A stretch of 64,000 nucleotides of DNA from DASWOJ01 sp964250755 (GCA_964250755.1 CAXUHB010000014.1:1-64000); one strand, 5' to 3'. Counted from the first letter of the stretch, positions 8,712 through 17,750 are shown. Notes: a model not told the origin generated them from the letters alone. Program-made: numbers and translations.

Positions 8712-9533
8712 ATGGAAACGTCCTCTGCCGTGCCCAGCGCCAACCAGCCGACTGCCGAGAAGCCCCGCGTCGCCCTGTTCGTCACCTGCCTGGTGGACCT
8801 GCACCGCCCCACCGTGGGCTTCGCGTCCATCAAGCTGCTGGAGGATGCGGGGTGCCAGGTGGAGGTGCCGCGCACCCAGACCTGCTGCGGCCAGCCCGCC
8901 TACAACAGTGGGGACCGCGCGACGGCGCAGGCGCTGGCGCGCAGCGTACTGGGCGCGTTTGAGGGTTACGATTATGTGGTCGTGCCGTCGGGATCGTGCG
9001 GGGGAATGCTGCGCCACCACATGCCGCACCTGTTCGACGGCGACCCCAACTTGCGTGCCCGCGCCGATGCGCTGGCGTCGCGCACGTGGGAGCTGTTGGC
9101 CTTCCTGACGGACGTGATGGGCGTGCGCGCGGCCGGCATCACCAGCGCGGGCGCGGCTTATGACGGCATCGCCACCTACCACGACAGTTGCGCCGGCCTG
9201 CGCGAGCTGGGCGTGAAGGCGCAGCCCCGCGCGTTGCTGGCCGGCGTCGCCGGGCTGACCCTGCGGGAACTGCCGGATGCCGAGGTGTGCTGCGGCTTCG
9301 GCGGCACGTTCTGCGTGAAGTATCCCGAGATCTCGACCCGCATGGTGCAGGAGAAGACCCGGGATGTTGCCGCCACTGGCGCCGACACCCTGCTGGCCGG
9401 GGACATGGGGTGCCTGCTGAATATGGCGGGGCGCCTGTCGCGGGAAGGCAGCCCGGTGCGGGTCCGGCATGTGGCGGAGGTGCTGGCGGGCATGACGGGC
9501 GACGTGCCGCCCATCGGGGCTGCGCGCCGCTAG
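8712..9533 (+). CDS. lutA: LutA-like (Fe-S)-binding protein
   Basis: A 273-residue protein with two CCG domains. Each has a cysteine cluster: RTQTCCGQPAYNSGD (about 55-70) with SGSCGGM, and the second with HDSCAGLRELG and EVCCGFGGTFCVKY. This is the layout of LutA/YkgE, the FeS subunit of the LutABC L-lactate oxidising complex. lutB and lutC are not beside it, so its partner enzymes must be elsewhere or it has another role. It follows the methyltransferase by 9 nt. Confidence 0.85.
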   Translation: METSSAVPSANQPTAEKPRVALFVTCLVDLHRPTVGFASIKLLEDAGCQVEVPRTQTCCGQPAYNSGDRATAQALARSVLGAFEGYDYVVVPSGSCGGMLRHHMPHLFDGDPNLRARADALASRTWELLAFLTDVMGVRAAGITSAGAAYDGIATYHDSCAGLRELGVKAQPRALLAGVAGLTLRELPDAEVCCGFGGTFCVKYPEISTRMVQEKTRDVAATGADTLLAGDMGCLLNMAGRLSREGSPVRVRHVAEVLAGMTGDVPPIGAARR

Positions 9534-9536
9534 GCA

Positions 9537-9572
9537 GGCTTGCGCGGCCTGCCGCGCCAAGCCGCGCAAGCC
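9537..9572. terminator. Strong hairpin after lutA
   Basis: Perfect 12-bp inverted repeat (GGCTTGCGCGGC and its complement) with a 12-nt loop, beginning four bases after the lutA stop. No T-run follows, so it may be a terminator aided by Rho or an mRNA-stabilising hairpin. Confidence 0.5.
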
Positions 9573-10027
9573 GGCGTGGGGCCTCAGCATCTGTGCGCCG
9601 GTTTCGTGGAGCGCTTGGGCCGTCCGGTCCGGGATGGCCAGGCTCAAGCGTCTTATCCGGCGACGCCGACGATAGGCCGGCTGTTGTCAACACTGCGCCG
9701 CGCGATGCAACGCCGGGCCAATTGCGGGCTGAAATGGGGCGCTGACCTGTGGAGGCCTGCGTGCAGTCTTGGGGCAGCGGCGAGTACGCGGGATGCTAAT
9801 GCGACACCTCCAATGCGGCGCCGCATGCCTAGCCAGGAACAAAGCACCCTACCACCAACTGCCCTCCCCCGGCTCAACGTATTAGTTTTTGGACATGCTA
9901 ATGCATAAATTGAGCATATTTGTCTTGTTTAGTTTGGACTGACGCGCTAGCTGTGGGTGCAGAGAAGGGGTGCCGCCGCCCGGCTGCATCTGCCCGCAAC
10001 GCAGACCGCCCGAACACAGGAGCAGCG
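9573..10027. other. Long intergenic region before the PEP-CTERM gene
   Basis: No convincing gene. The segment 9880-9945 is conspicuously AT-rich for this genome and includes an imperfect dyad (ATGCT ... AGCAT, 9895-9917), so it probably holds the promoter of the PEP-CTERM gene. I cannot assign a sigma-factor type. Confidence 0.4.
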
Positions 10028-10738
10028 ATGATGCCCACCATACGCACCGCATTTGCTGGACTCGCCATGCTGGCCGCGTTCACGGGCGTAGCTCAGGCTG
10101 GTACCATCACGTTCAACGGTTCGACCCCGACCTCAAACCCGGCGGATTTCAAGACGACGAACTTCACGGACACGCTTAATATCAGCAAGTTCGACCCTGC
10201 CCTGGGTCAGCTCACGCAGGTTTCGTTCAGCATCGGGGGCGGCATTTCGGGCACGATCAAGCTGGAGAGCCTGGACGCCGCACCGGCCGTGCTCACGTCT
10301 ATCCTGAGCGCCACCATCACCCTGGAACGTCCGGATGGCAGCCCGCTCAGCTTCACTACGCCGACGGCGAACTTCACTGACAACGTGTTGAACTTTGACG
10401 GCGCAATAGATTTCGGCGGCACCTCGGGCGTTACCCATGCGGACGTTACGGCCAACGGGTCGAACAGCAGCAGCAGCAGCACCGCAGCGGACCTGGCGTT
10501 GTTCACGGGGGCCAGCGGCGCACCGGGGACGATCGGGCTGCTCGTGAACACGGCGGCGACATCCAAAGGCGCCGGCGCCGGCAACCTGGTCACGCAATTC
10601 AGCACCGCGGCCCGCGCCGACGTGACTATCACCTACAACTACGAAGACGCGCCCACGAAGGTGCCGGAGCCTTTGTCCGTCGCGATGCTGGGTGCCGGGC
10701 TGCTGAGCGTCGGGCTGATGCGCCGCCGGGCCAACTAG
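10028..10738 (+). CDS. PEP-CTERM sorted exported protein, choice-of-anchor E-like
   Basis: A 236-residue secreted protein. It has a signal peptide (residues 1-22, ending AQA), a Ser/Thr/Gly/Asn-rich beta-type body including the SNSSSSST run, and a C-terminal PEP-CTERM signal: VPEP, a hydrophobic helix, then the basic tail MRRRAN. Such proteins are cut by exosortase and are often linked to exopolysaccharide. The FDPALGQLTQVSFSI stretch resembles the choice-of-anchor E domain. AGGAG lies 5 nt before 10028; an adjacent ATG at 10031 is equally possible. No exosortase gene is in this window. Confidence 0.88.
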   Translation: MMPTIRTAFAGLAMLAAFTGVAQAGTITFNGSTPTSNPADFKTTNFTDTLNISKFDPALGQLTQVSFSIGGGISGTIKLESLDAAPAVLTSILSATITLERPDGSPLSFTTPTANFTDNVLNFDGAIDFGGTSGVTHADVTANGSNSSSSSTAADLALFTGASGAPGTIGLLVNTAATSKGAGAGNLVTQFSTAARADVTITYNYEDAPTKVPEPLSVAMLGAGLLSVGLMRRRAN

Positions 10739-10757
10739 CCGCCTCGGCAAATCAGGG

Positions 10758-10784
10758 AGGGCGCTGCTTCCGGCAGCGCCCTTT
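10758..10784 (+). terminator. Rho-independent terminator of the PEP-CTERM gene
   Basis: Perfect 10-bp stem AGGGCGCTGC / GCAGCGCCCT with a 5-nt loop, then a short T-run, 20 nt after the stop codon. Confidence 0.85.
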
Positions 10785-10913
10785 CGCCGTTCACATGCGT
10801 TTACGGCTGGGCTGATCCGTTGGCCGGCGCACTCCATCCCTGATCCGCGGGATCATCTGTGTCCACTGCCTGGGCCGGTGCCGCTTCGTCCGGCAGCGGC
10901 GGGGCCGCGGCAT

Positions 10914-11105
10914 TCAATCCCTGCCGTCGCCTCCAGGATCGAACCAAGATTCAGCACCATTCCCTGACGACCTCGGCTCATGGAAGCTGCCGTGGACCAG
11001 CCGGCGCCACAGCAGACCGGGAATGGCCAGGCCAACCGCAAGCAGCGACGCGTGGAGAGGGTACCTCAGCCACTCGGAAGCTTGGTCCAGGAAACCTGCG
11101 CTCAT
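10914..11105 (-). CDS. Possible small membrane protein, 63 residues
   Basis: A short open frame with an amphipathic start and one likely membrane helix (HASLLAVGLAIPGLLW, about residues 18-33), then a polar tail. A GGAG-like site lies about 7 nt before the ATG. I recognise no family. It could be chance, since high-GC DNA yields many short open frames, but helix and ribosome site together make it plausible. Confidence 0.4.
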   Translation of the reverse strand: MSAGFLDQASEWLRYPLHASLLAVGLAIPGLLWRRLVHGSFHEPRSSGNGAESWFDPGGDGRD

Positions 11106-11205
11106 CGCCGCTCTCCGATGCTGCGGCGTTACTTACCGGACCGGCTTGATCCGAAACAGGACTTTTGCCAAAGCTGGTCCGGCCGTTGCCTGACCAAGCC
11201 GGACC

Positions 11206-11820
11206 CTACTTGCCCCGCACCGCCGCCAGCCCCAGCCCGGCGCCGATCAGCAGGCCGCCGCTGATCCGGTTGCGCAGGCGCCCGTGCCGGGACAGCAGCC
11301 CGCGGGCCTGGGCGGCCAGGAGGGCGATCAAGCTGTCCACCAGGACGATCACCACCAGGAACGTGAGGGACAGCAGCCACACCTGCGGCCCCGCCGGATG
11401 CGACGTGCTGATGAACTGCGGAAAGAACGCCGCGAAGAACAGCAGCGTCTTGGGGTTGGTGAGCGAGATAAGGGCCGCCCGCGCCAGGATGGCGCGCGGC
11501 GACCGCGGCTGCGCCTGCACCCCTGTCAGGTCCACGACGGGCGCACGCCACTGCATGACGCCGAGCAGCAGCAGGTAGCCGACCCCCAGCCACCGCAGCG
11601 CCTCGAACGCCGACCCAGCGGAGCGCAGCAGCTCCGTCAGGCCCAGCCCCGTCACCGCAAGCTGCACCATCAGCGCCGTGCTGGTGCCGGCCAGGGTCAG
11701 CATCCCGTAGCGCGGGCCGTAGGCGACGCTGTTGGCGACGATGAGGGCCATGTTGGGACCGGGCAGCAGAGCCAGGGCGACGACGGCGCCGATGAAGGCG
11801 AGGTAGAGGCTCAGGTCCAT
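11206..11820 (-). CDS. LysE/RhtB family amino-acid exporter
   Basis: A 204-residue inner-membrane protein with about six hydrophobic segments. The family mark LLPGPNMALIVANS is in the first helix region (residues 18-31), and the central NPKTLLFFAAFFPQF motif is typical of the LysE/RhtB superfamily. These proteins export amino acids such as lysine, homoserine or threonine; the substrate here is unknown. Confidence 0.9.
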   Translation of the reverse strand: MDLSLYLAFIGAVVALALLPGPNMALIVANSVAYGPRYGMLTLAGTSTALMVQLAVTGLGLTELLRSAGSAFEALRWLGVGYLLLLGVMQWRAPVVDLTGVQAQPRSPRAILARAALISLTNPKTLLFFAAFFPQFISTSHPAGPQVWLLSLTFLVVIVLVDSLIALLAAQARGLLSRHGRLRNRISGGLLIGAGLGLAAVRGK

Positions 11821-11852
11821 GTGGAAGGAGGTCCGGGGCGGGAGTGGACTGC

Positions 11853-12006
11853 TCTCTTCCCCCTTTCCCTCCGGGAGAGGGCTAGGGTGAGGGAAGCCAC
11901 GCAGAGCGCACCCCCCAGTTGCGGTCCCAGCTCAGTCTGACCAGGCCAAGAGTTGGCCTTGCGGCCTCCCTCGCCCCGGCCCTCTCCCGGAGGGAGAGGG
12001 AGCAGG
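11853..12006. repeat. REP-like inverted pair between the LysE-family gene and livF
   Basis: Two inverted copies of a palindromic element, each around the core CTCCCGGAGGGAG or its relatives and followed by a GGGTGAGGG- or CCCTCGCCCC-type flank, about 70 bp apart. The unit is almost the same in organisation as those at 15951, 21842 and 42376. It lies between genes transcribed in the same direction. Confidence 0.8.
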
Positions 12007-12016
12007 CTTACGCCCC

Positions 12017-12808
12017 TCAATGCGCGCCCACCTGCATCTCCCCCAGGTAGGCCTGCCGTATGTCCTCGTTCTCCCGCAGTTCCGCGGCAGTGCCGGACAG
12101 GACCACCACGCCGGTTTGCAGGACGTAGGCGCGGTGGGCGATCTGCAGGGCCATCGCGGCGTTCTGCTCCACCATGAAGATGGTCGTGCCCTGGCGGTTG
12201 ATGGCCTGGATGATGTCGAACACCTGCTCCACGAACAGCGGCGAGAGGCCCATGGAGGGTTCGTCCATGCAGATCAGCCGGGGCCGGGCCATGAGGGCGC
12301 GGCCGATGGCGACCATCTGCTGCTCCCCGCCGGACAGTGTGCCGGCGAGTTGGGCGCGGCGCTCCTTCACGCGGGGGAACAGGGAGTAGACGCGCTCCAG
12401 ATCCTCCTCGAAGGTGGGGCCGCGGGGCTGGGTGTAGGCGCCCATCTCCAGGTTCTCATAGACGGTCATGCGCGGGAACAGGCGGCGGGATTCCAGCACG
12501 GGGGCGATGCCGCGGGCGACGCGGGCGCTGGTGGACAGGCGCTCGATGGGCACGCCGTCCAGCAGCACCTGGCCGGTGGTGGGGCGGACGACGCCCATGA
12601 TGGTCTTCATGGTGGTGGACTTGCCGCAGGCGTTGCCGCCCAGCAGGGACACGATCTCCCCGGCCTGGATCGTGTAGTTCACGTCTTTGAGGACGTGCAG
12701 GTCGCCGTAATGGGTGTTGACCTGCTTGAATTGCAGCAGGGGGGTGGCTGATGCCGGGGCAAGACCCGGCTGGTGGCGGCTGCCGTCCATCGCGATCACG
12801 TCCGTCAT
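12017..12808 (-). CDS. livF: Branched-chain amino acid ABC transporter ATPase LivF
   Basis: A 263-residue ATPase of the LIV-type importer. Walker A is GNACGKST, signature LSGGEQQM, Walker B LICMDEPS, and the family tail AYLGEMQVGAH is present. It ends the livK-livH-livMG-livF operon. The ATG at 12808 (MTDV) lies inside the end of a dispersed repeat; a second ATG at 12790 is possible. The longer open frame 5' of 12808 is the repeat read through. About 138 nt separate it from livMG, unusual for this tight operon and explained by the repeat. Confidence 0.93.
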   Translation of the reverse strand: MTDVIAMDGSRHQPGLAPASATPLLQFKQVNTHYGDLHVLKDVNYTIQAGEIVSLLGGNACGKSTTMKTIMGVVRPTTGQVLLDGVPIERLSTSARVARGIAPVLESRRLFPRMTVYENLEMGAYTQPRGPTFEEDLERVYSLFPRVKERRAQLAGTLSGGEQQMVAIGRALMARPRLICMDEPSMGLSPLFVEQVFDIIQAINRQGTTIFMVEQNAAMALQIAHRAYVLQTGVVVLSGTAAELRENEDIRQAYLGEMQVGAH

Positions 12809-12900
12809 TGCAAGGCGCGCAGCGCCGCGGCAATCCAGGGGCGGAAGGGGCTGTGATGGCGGCTCGTGGATTGCCGCGCCGTACGCAGCTCGCAGCGACG
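12804..12900. repeat. GTCATTGC-type repeat, full unit, inside the liv operon
   Basis: About 97 bp with left end GTCATTGCAAGGCGCGC and right part GGATTGCCGCGCC ... GCTCGCAGCGACG. It separates livMG from livF, and the livF ATG (complement of CAT at 12806-12808) is in its left end. Confidence 0.75.
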
Positions 12901-12946
12901 CAGGTCCTGGGTGCGCGCCCGGGTGCATGGCGAAACGTCGTTTGCG

Positions 12947-14959
12947 TCAGGCAACACGGTCGGCCTCCATCGCTGCGGCCCGTGCAGCGCGGCCCAGGTA
13001 GGCCGTCAGCACCTGCTCGTCCCGCCGCACCTCCTCCGGGCGGCCCTCGGCGATTTTGACGCCGTGGTCCAGCACCACCACCGTGTCGGCCAATGCCGTC
13101 ACCACGTCCAGCTTGTGCTCGATGATGAGGATGGTCAGGCCCATGTCGTGCAGGGATTTAATCTGCTCGGCCAGTTCCAGCGTTTCCGCCGGGTTCATGC
13201 CGGCGGTCGGCTCGTCCAGCAGCAGGATGTGCGGGCGGCTGGCGAGCGCCCGGGCGATCTCGACCCGGCGGCGGTTGGCATAGGACAGCCCGCCGACGGC
13301 CTGCGCGATCCGCGGCGTCAGGCGGTTGCCGAACATCGCGATCAGGTCCAGGGCGGAGGTGCGTGCCCCTGCTTCCTCCCGCCGGTTGGCGGGGGTGTGC
13401 AGCACGGACATGACGGCGCCGCTGCGGAGCCGGGCATGGCGTCCGATCAGCACGTTCTCCAGCACTGACAGGGTCGGGAACAGGCGGATGTTCTGGAAGG
13501 TGCGGGCGACGCCACGGCGCAGGATTTCGTGCGGCGGCAGTCCCGTCAGCTCCTCCCCGCGGAAGGCGATGCTGCCCTCGGCGGCGGGGACCAGGCCGGT
13601 GATGACGTTGAACAGGGTGCTCTTGCCCGACCCGTTCGGGCCGATGACGGCGACCACGCCGCCGGCGGGCACGGTCAGGTCTATGCCGTCCAGCGCGACC
13701 AGCCCGCCGAAGCGCACGGTCAGGCCGCGCACTTCCAGCCCGGCTTTCCCGTCGGCGCCGTCCCAGCGCGGGATGCGGTCGGTGTGCTGGAAGCCGCCGC
13801 GCACGACCTCGGCATGTTGGGCGGCGAACGCCAGGGGGGCCACTTTGCGCGTCGCGGGGATCAGGCCCTGGCGGCGGTACAGCATCATGCCGATCAGGAT
13901 CAGGCCGAAGAACAGCTGCGTCCACTGCACCAGGTCCAGGTTCTGCAGGGCGCGGCTGCCGGTCGCGTCCCCCAGCAGGTGCGCCCAGTTCGTCACCTGC
14001 GGCAGGAACACCGTCTGCATCAGCTGCAGCAGCACCGCGCCCAGCACCACGCCCCACACGCTGCCCATCCCGCCCAGCACCACCATGACCAGCAGCATGG
14101 ACGACACATTGAAGTTGAACATCTCGGGCGTTGCGGTCTGCAGCTTGGCGACGAAGAACACGCCGGTCATGCCGGCGAACGCCGCGCCGATGGCGAAGGC
14201 CAGCAGCTTGAAGCGCACGGGGTTGACGCCCATCGCGCCTGCCGCCGTCTCGTCCTCGCGGATGGCCATCCAGGCGCGGCCCACGCGGCTGTCCCGCAGC
14301 CGGGTGGACACGAAGATCAGCAGCGCCACCAGCCCCAGCCCCACGTAGTAGTAGGGCATGGCGTCCACGCCGAAGTTGTAGCCCAGCAGCCGCGGCGCCT
14401 GCACGCCGTTCAGCCCGGCGGCGCCGTTGGTCACGCTGTCCACGTTGCGCGCGACGATGGGCACGATCTCCCCGAAGCCGAGCGTCACGATGGCCAGGTA
14501 ATCGCCGCGAAGCCGCAGGGTCGGCGCCCCGAACAGCACGCCGAACAGGGCGCTGACCAGGGCTGCCGTCGGCAGCGCCAGCCAGAAGGACAGGGTGAAG
14601 TGGACCAGGTCCGGCCCGCCCTGGTTCATCTTCTCGACCAGGCCCAGGACGGCCAGGGGCGCCCAGGCCTCGCTCCAATGCGGCATCACCTGGAAGCTGG
14701 TGAAGATGCCGTAGTAATACGCGCCGATGGCGAAGAACGCCGCATAGCCCAGGTCCAGCAGCCCGGCGAAGCCCACGACGATGTTCAGCCCCAGCGCGAG
14801 CGTCGCGTAGGACAGGGCGTTCGCCGCGCTGTCCACCATCGCGTCGTCGTCCACCACGAGCGGGAACAGCAGCAGCAGGACCGCCAGCAGGAGCAGCCCC
14901 AGGGACCGCTGCTGCGACGGGGTCATGCCGCGCAGGGCGGCCGAAAGTGCGACGGCCAT
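12947..14959 (-). CDS. LivM-LivG fusion: permease plus ATPase of the branched-chain amino acid importer
   Basis: A 670-residue fusion. Residues about 1-385 are a LivM permease with many membrane helices and the GFAGLLDLGYAAFFAIGAY motif. Residues about 405-660 are a LivG ATPase: Walker A GPNGSGKST, the Q-loop in ARTFQNIRLFP, signature LSYANRRRVEIARAL, and Walker B ILLLDEPTAGMNP. Separate genes are the rule, though LivMG fusions occur. GAGGAGG lies 8 nt before the ATG, overlapping the livH stop region, so translation is probably coupled to livH. Confidence 0.94.
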   Translation of the reverse strand: MAVALSAALRGMTPSQQRSLGLLLLAVLLLLFPLVVDDDAMVDSAANALSYATLALGLNIVVGFAGLLDLGYAAFFAIGAYYYGIFTSFQVMPHWSEAWAPLAVLGLVEKMNQGGPDLVHFTLSFWLALPTAALVSALFGVLFGAPTLRLRGDYLAIVTLGFGEIVPIVARNVDSVTNGAAGLNGVQAPRLLGYNFGVDAMPYYYVGLGLVALLIFVSTRLRDSRVGRAWMAIREDETAAGAMGVNPVRFKLLAFAIGAAFAGMTGVFFVAKLQTATPEMFNFNVSSMLLVMVVLGGMGSVWGVVLGAVLLQLMQTVFLPQVTNWAHLLGDATGSRALQNLDLVQWTQLFFGLILIGMMLYRRQGLIPATRKVAPLAFAAQHAEVVRGGFQHTDRIPRWDGADGKAGLEVRGLTVRFGGLVALDGIDLTVPAGGVVAVIGPNGSGKSTLFNVITGLVPAAEGSIAFRGEELTGLPPHEILRRGVARTFQNIRLFPTLSVLENVLIGRHARLRSGAVMSVLHTPANRREEAGARTSALDLIAMFGNRLTPRIAQAVGGLSYANRRRVEIARALASRPHILLLDEPTAGMNPAETLELAEQIKSLHDMGLTILIIEHKLDVVTALADTVVVLDHGVKIAEGRPEEVRRDEQVLTAYLGRAARAAAMEADRVA

Positions 14960-14972
14960 GCCCCGGCCTCCT

Positions 14973-15902
14973 CTAGGATTTGTTCGGCGCCAGGCGCCCC
15001 AGCAACCCGGCGGGCCGCACCACCAGCACCACGACCAGCAGCCCGAAGATCACCACGTCGGTCCAGGCGGCGCCCAGCGCCTGGCCGCTCAGCGCCTCGA
15101 TCAGCCCGATCAGCACGCCGCCCAGCATGGCGCCGGGCACGTTGCCGATGCCGCCCAGCACCGCCGCCGTGAAGGCCCGCAAGCCCGCCGCAAAGCCGAT
15201 GTCCACCTTGGCCAGGTTGTAGTACAGCCCGAAGATCATGCCGCATGCGCCCGCCAGCGCGGAGCCGAGGAAGAAGGCGGTCATGACCACCCGGTCCACC
15301 TCCACGCCCATCATCCGCGCGGCCTCCGGGTCCTGGGCGGTGGCGCGCATGGCCTTGCCTAGCCGAGTATAGCGGACGAAGTAGGTCAGCGCCCCCATCA
15401 GCAGCAGCGCCATGGCCCAGGTGAGGATTTCGCGCAGCCGCAGCACCGCCCCGCCGATGTGGAACACGATGGGCGGCAGCGGGTTGGGAAAGTTCTTGCT
15501 GTCCGACCCGATGGTCAGCAGCACCACGTTGAACAGCACGTAGGATACGCCGATGGTGGTGATCATCGCGGCAGGACCCTGCACGCCACGGAGCGGGCGG
15601 AGCAGGAACCGCTCGATCCCCACGCCGATGGCGCCGCACACCAGCATGGACGCCGCGAACCCGGCGGCCAGCACGCCCAGCAGCGGCAGGCCGGACATCA
15701 CCGTCTCCTGCCCGTTCACGCCCAGAGCCTGCAGCGTCAGCATGGCGACCATGGAACCGACCATGAAAACGTTGAAGTGGGCGAAGTTGATGAGTTCGGC
15801 GATGCCGTAAACGAGGGTGAATCCCAGGGCGAGCAAGGAGTACATCGCGCCCAGGCTGAGGCCGTTGATGACCTGCTGGACGAGGAGGTCGGTGGCGGTC
15901 AT
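14973..15902 (-). CDS. livH: Branched-chain amino acid ABC permease LivH
   Basis: A 309-residue membrane permease. The N-terminal NGLSLGAMYSLLALGFTLVYGI is the hallmark of LivH, followed by INFAHFNVFMVGSM, and EAARMMGV lies in the cytoplasmic EAA-like loop. The ATG at 15902 is preferred, because the frame further upstream is translated REP-like repeat. It pairs with the LivM half of the next gene to form the membrane channel. Confidence 0.94.
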   Translation of the reverse strand: MTATDLLVQQVINGLSLGAMYSLLALGFTLVYGIAELINFAHFNVFMVGSMVAMLTLQALGVNGQETVMSGLPLLGVLAAGFAASMLVCGAIGVGIERFLLRPLRGVQGPAAMITTIGVSYVLFNVVLLTIGSDSKNFPNPLPPIVFHIGGAVLRLREILTWAMALLLMGALTYFVRYTRLGKAMRATAQDPEAARMMGVEVDRVVMTAFFLGSALAGACGMIFGLYYNLAKVDIGFAAGLRAFTAAVLGGIGNVPGAMLGGVLIGLIEALSGQALGAAWTDVVIFGLLVVVLVVRPAGLLGRLAPNKS

Positions 15903-15950
15903 CGGGTCAGGCCGGGCTGCAATGACGTGGCATCGGCAAGGAGGCTGCTG

Positions 15951-16110
15951 CCTGCTCCCTCTCCCTCCGGGAGAGGGTTGGGGTGAGGGAGGCCCCACGG
16001 GCTGCACTGTCCAGGCAGCAGCGCCAATCCGTCCTGCCGCGGTCGTGGCCGTGGCTTGTGCTGGCGGCCTCCCTCACCTCGACCCTCTCCCGGACGAGGA
16101 AGAAGCAGGC
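15951..16110. repeat. REP-like inverted pair between livK and livH
   Basis: Left copy 15951-15992 (core CTCCCTCCGGGAG) and right copy about 16066-16110 in inverted orientation, the right one slightly degenerate (CTCCCGGACGAGG). The pair occupies most of the livK-livH spacer and could stabilise livK mRNA or attenuate downstream transcription, a common role of REP pairs after binding-protein genes. Confidence 0.8.
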
Positions 16111-16133
16111 AACCATCCCCATGCCGGTTGCCC

Positions 16134-17360
16134 TTACGCCATCGGCGCCACGCCGACGTACTTATACTGCGCGTCCGGGTCCTCCAGCGGAGCCGAGGTG
16201 TCCTTGGTGATCTTGAACACGCTGATGATCTTGTTCTTGAGGTCGCCGTACTCGTCGAACTCGATCGGACCCAGCAGCGTGTTCGCCAGCTTCACGCCCT
16301 GGATGGCGTCGCGCACGGCAACGCGGGTCGGGTCCTTGCCGCTGGCCGCGATGCGCTTCACCGCCTCGATGATGACCTCTGCGCCCACGTAGCAGGCAAT
16401 CGTGTAGTCGTCCGGGCGCTGCTTGAAGCGGGCGAAGTACTTGTCGCTGAAGCCCTTGGTCTTCGGGTCCTCGGTGACATGCGGGGAGGCGACGGTGGCG
16501 TACCAGCCCTCGACGGCCGGGAAGCCCGCGCCCTTCAGCAGGTCCGCGCTCTGCATCCCGTCGCCGCCGGCCTTGATGACGTTGGGAATGATGTCGTAGG
16601 CCTGCTTGGCCAGCTTCACGCCGGCCTGGCTGACGCCGCCGTAATACAGCGCCTGCGGGTCCAGGCCCTTGATCTTGGTCAGCACCGCCGAGTAGTCGGC
16701 GGCCTTGGGGTCCAGCCGGTCCCGGCCCAGCACCTTGATGCCCTTCTTCTCCGCCTGGCCCTGGAAGGCGTCGGCCAGGCCCACGCCGTAGGCGCCGCTA
16801 TCGTCCAGAATGTAGATGCTCTTCACCTTGAGCGTGTCGGCCATGTAGTTGGCCATGTTCGGCCCCTGGAAGGCGTCCGTTGTGACGGTACGGAAATAGA
16901 TCGCCTTGCCGGCGGGCCGGTATTGCGCCGCGAACTTGGGGTCGGTCAGGTCCGGGTTGGTGCTGGACGGGGTGATGATCGCCAAGTTGCCCTGGCTCAG
17001 GATGGGCGCCATCGCCTTGCCCGCGCCGGACATCTGCGGGCCAAGGGCTGCGACGAAGCCGCGGTCGCTGACCATGGTGCGGGCGTTGGTGGCGGCCTGC
17101 GCCGGGTCGTACTGCCCGGCGGTCGCCGTGGCGTCGTCCAGCTTCACAAGCTGGAAGGTGTAGCCCTTCACGGTGTGGGCGGCGTTCGCCTCCTCGAACG
17201 CCATGATCGCGCCGTTGCCGATGCGCTCGGCATTGGTGGCGTCGGCGCCGGTGAAGGACAGGTTGATCCCGACCTTGAGCACCTTGTCAGCGGCATGGGC
17301 TGCACGGGACGCGAGCAACGTGGCGGCCGTGGCGGTGAGGGCTGTGCGGCGTGAGATCAT
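16134..17360 (-). CDS. livK: Branched-chain amino acid ABC substrate-binding protein
   Basis: A 408-residue periplasmic binding protein. The signal sequence begins SRRTALTATAATLLAS and ends AHA (Tat-like twin arginine). The mature part begins DKVLKVGINLSFTGADA, the fold-type I leucine/isoleucine/valine-binding start, with AALGPQMSGAGKAMAPILSQ and ITPSSTNPDLT as ligand-site marks. The ATG at 17360 is chosen for its AGGAGG 8 nt upstream. It heads the liv operon. The ligand may be another amino acid or amide, since LivK homologues have broad specificity. Confidence 0.9.
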   Translation of the reverse strand: MISRRTALTATAATLLASRAAHAADKVLKVGINLSFTGADATNAERIGNGAIMAFEEANAAHTVKGYTFQLVKLDDATATAGQYDPAQAATNARTMVSDRGFVAALGPQMSGAGKAMAPILSQGNLAIITPSSTNPDLTDPKFAAQYRPAGKAIYFRTVTTDAFQGPNMANYMADTLKVKSIYILDDSGAYGVGLADAFQGQAEKKGIKVLGRDRLDPKAADYSAVLTKIKGLDPQALYYGGVSQAGVKLAKQAYDIIPNVIKAGGDGMQSADLLKGAGFPAVEGWYATVASPHVTEDPKTKGFSDKYFARFKQRPDDYTIACYVGAEVIIEAVKRIAASGKDPTRVAVRDAIQGVKLANTLLGPIEFDEYGDLKNKIISVFKITKDTSAPLEDPDAQYKYVGVAPMA

Positions 17361-17750
17361 GCGTGCGGCCTCCTGGTGAGGATTGCGTTCGGACATGGCG
17401 GGCCATGCACGGGTTATGCCATCACTGGCCTGTGATGGTGTCAAGCGCGCAGGTCTGGGATGACCGGGCGGCATGTCGGCAGCAGTTGCTGTGATGGCTC
17501 AGGCTGTGCGGCTCACGACCGGCAAGGGCCAGCAGAGCGCCGGACGCACCCATCCGCGGCAGCCGTGCCAGACCAGGGAGCCGAACCCTCGTTCCACAAA
17601 GATGGACACCAGGCGACGGCGCTGGGTGATCCATTCCGAAGCTAAAACTTCCCACCCCAGTCCCGTCCCGGAGGAAGCGGCCCTATTGCGCTTGTTCCCG
17701 CCGCAATGGGTCAGCATGATGCCCCATTCGCACCAGCACGAGGCCTCGCC
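17361..17750. other. Divergent intergenic region between livK and the M20 gene
   Basis: Contains no convincing gene. It must hold the divergent promoters for the liv operon and the M20 amidohydrolase. A clear inverted repeat (17419-17438) lies 59 nt before livK. I see nothing else that I can name. Confidence 0.5.
17419..17438. promoter_or_regulatory. Candidate operator upstream of livK
   Basis: Perfect dyad CCATCAC - 6 nt - GTGATGG, 59 nt upstream of the livK start in the livK/M20 divergent region. The spacing and symmetry suit a dimeric repressor or activator. No regulator gene is adjacent, so the factor is unknown. Confidence 0.35.

Noticed and set aside
10841..10855. Palindrome TGATCCGCGGGATCA between the PEP-CTERM gene and the small membrane ORF
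   Set aside because: Short and isolated, with no nearby start that it would plausibly control; chance in GC-rich DNA.
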